Source: Thermoanaerobaculales bacterium (GTDB taxonomy: Bacteria > Acidobacteriota > Thermoanaerobaculia > Thermoanaerobaculales > Sulfomarinibacteraceae). From it: a stretch of 6,186 nt of DNA. Below are positions 6,063 to 6,186 of the stretch, one piece after another. Position numbers and translations under genes: made by a program. The number at the start of each line of letters is the position of its first letter. The first letter of the stretch is position 1. Location: assembly GCA_025456385.1 (NCBI GenBank), contig JALOKS010000213.1, forward strand, positions 1-6,186, in the 5' to 3' direction. The notes under the pieces are model-generated. The model saw only the letters and a list, made by a program, of their open reading frames with translations. It searched no databases and was not told the DNA's origin.

Positions 6063-6186
6063 GGGTCATAGGAAGCAAAGCCACTGACTGAGAGGGCTAT
6101 GCTTCTGATATGACGCGACATAACAAGTACTACCGATCCGCGAAAATCTCTGAGGCCAAATTTCGCTCCTTGCTGCGATGCTTCAG
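6063..6186 (+). mobile_element. Left end of an IS1595-like insertion sequence (partial)
   Basis: From about 6063 (GGGTCATAGGAAGCAAAGCC) the base composition changes from the GC-rich host to mixed, lower-GC sequence, directly after the AT-rich repeat arm. The transposase gene begins 47 bases later, which suits a short IS end region. The terminal inverted repeat cannot be confirmed because the right end is outside the window; the boundary at 6063 is inferred from the break in the repeat arm. If the element makes the 8-bp duplication usual for IS1595, ATTAAGAA (6055-6062) should recur after its right end. Confidence 0.6.
6110..6186 (+). CDS. IS1595-family transposase, N-terminal fragment
   Basis: The frame from ATG 6110 is open to the window edge and gives 25 full codons: MTRHNKYYRSAKISEAKFRS, then LLRCF. 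The block 'KYYR-SKISE-KFR-LLR-F' is what I recall at the N terminus of IS1595/IS1016-type DDE transposases, just before a helix-turn-helix; the catalytic part lies outside the window. Codon use (AAC, AAG, AAA, ATC, TCT, TTT) is far less GC-biased than in the neighbouring genes, a sign of transfer. AGAGGG (6091-6096) is 13 bases before this ATG but close to a tiny frame ATG CTT CTG ATA TGA (6099-6113) whose stop overlaps the start as ATGA, so translation may be coupled. Confidence 0.8.
   Translation, partial: MTRHNKYYRSAKISEAKFRSLLRCF

Overview
The window is strongly GC-rich chromosomal bacterial DNA. Most of it is an ordinary stretch of housekeeping genes (pyrC, a PPi-type phosphofructokinase, gloA, rlmL), broken up by a family of AT-rich/GC-rich composite intergenic repeats and ending at a low-GC insertion sequence. 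The gene set and the heptamer-armed repeats would suit a GC-rich environmental lineage such as the Acidobacteriota. That placement is an inference; nothing here is a taxonomic marker.

Layout. Positions 1-648 hold the 3' part of a plus-strand gene of unknown function, possibly a beta-sandwich domain. It converges with, and overlaps by 29 bases, a two-gene minus-strand unit: a 253-residue soluble protein of unknown function (883-1644) followed by an 88-residue DUF6116-like membrane protein (620-886), joined by a GTGA stop/start overlap. A 97-base divergent intergenic region separates that unit from the plus-strand genes: pyrC (dihydroorotase, 1742-2788), pfp (phosphofructokinase with pyrophosphate-type active-site residues, 2866-4071), gloA (glyoxalase I, 4236-4619) and rlmL (23S rRNA guanine-N2 methyltransferase, 4844-6046). 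The last 124 bases carry the probable left end and the first 25 codons of an IS1595-like transposase.

The intergenic regions after pfp, gloA and rlmL each hold one copy of the same kind of element: AT-rich arms made of imperfect 7-bp tandem units (consensus about RATTTCG), arranged as an inverted repeat around a GC-rich core of 38-103 bases. The first copy begins on the last base of the pfp stop codon and ends just before the gloA ribosome binding site. The second fills most of the gloA-rlmL gap. The third has entered the 3' end of rlmL, so that this protein gains about 29 residues encoded by repeat DNA, and its right arm is cut short where the insertion sequence begins.

Functionally the core genes are unrelated housekeeping steps (pyrimidine synthesis, reversible PPi-linked glycolysis, methylglyoxal detoxification, ribosome modification) and do not form one pathway. 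The item most worth following up is the repeat family and its effect on the rlmL C terminus; no defence or biosynthetic system is visible.
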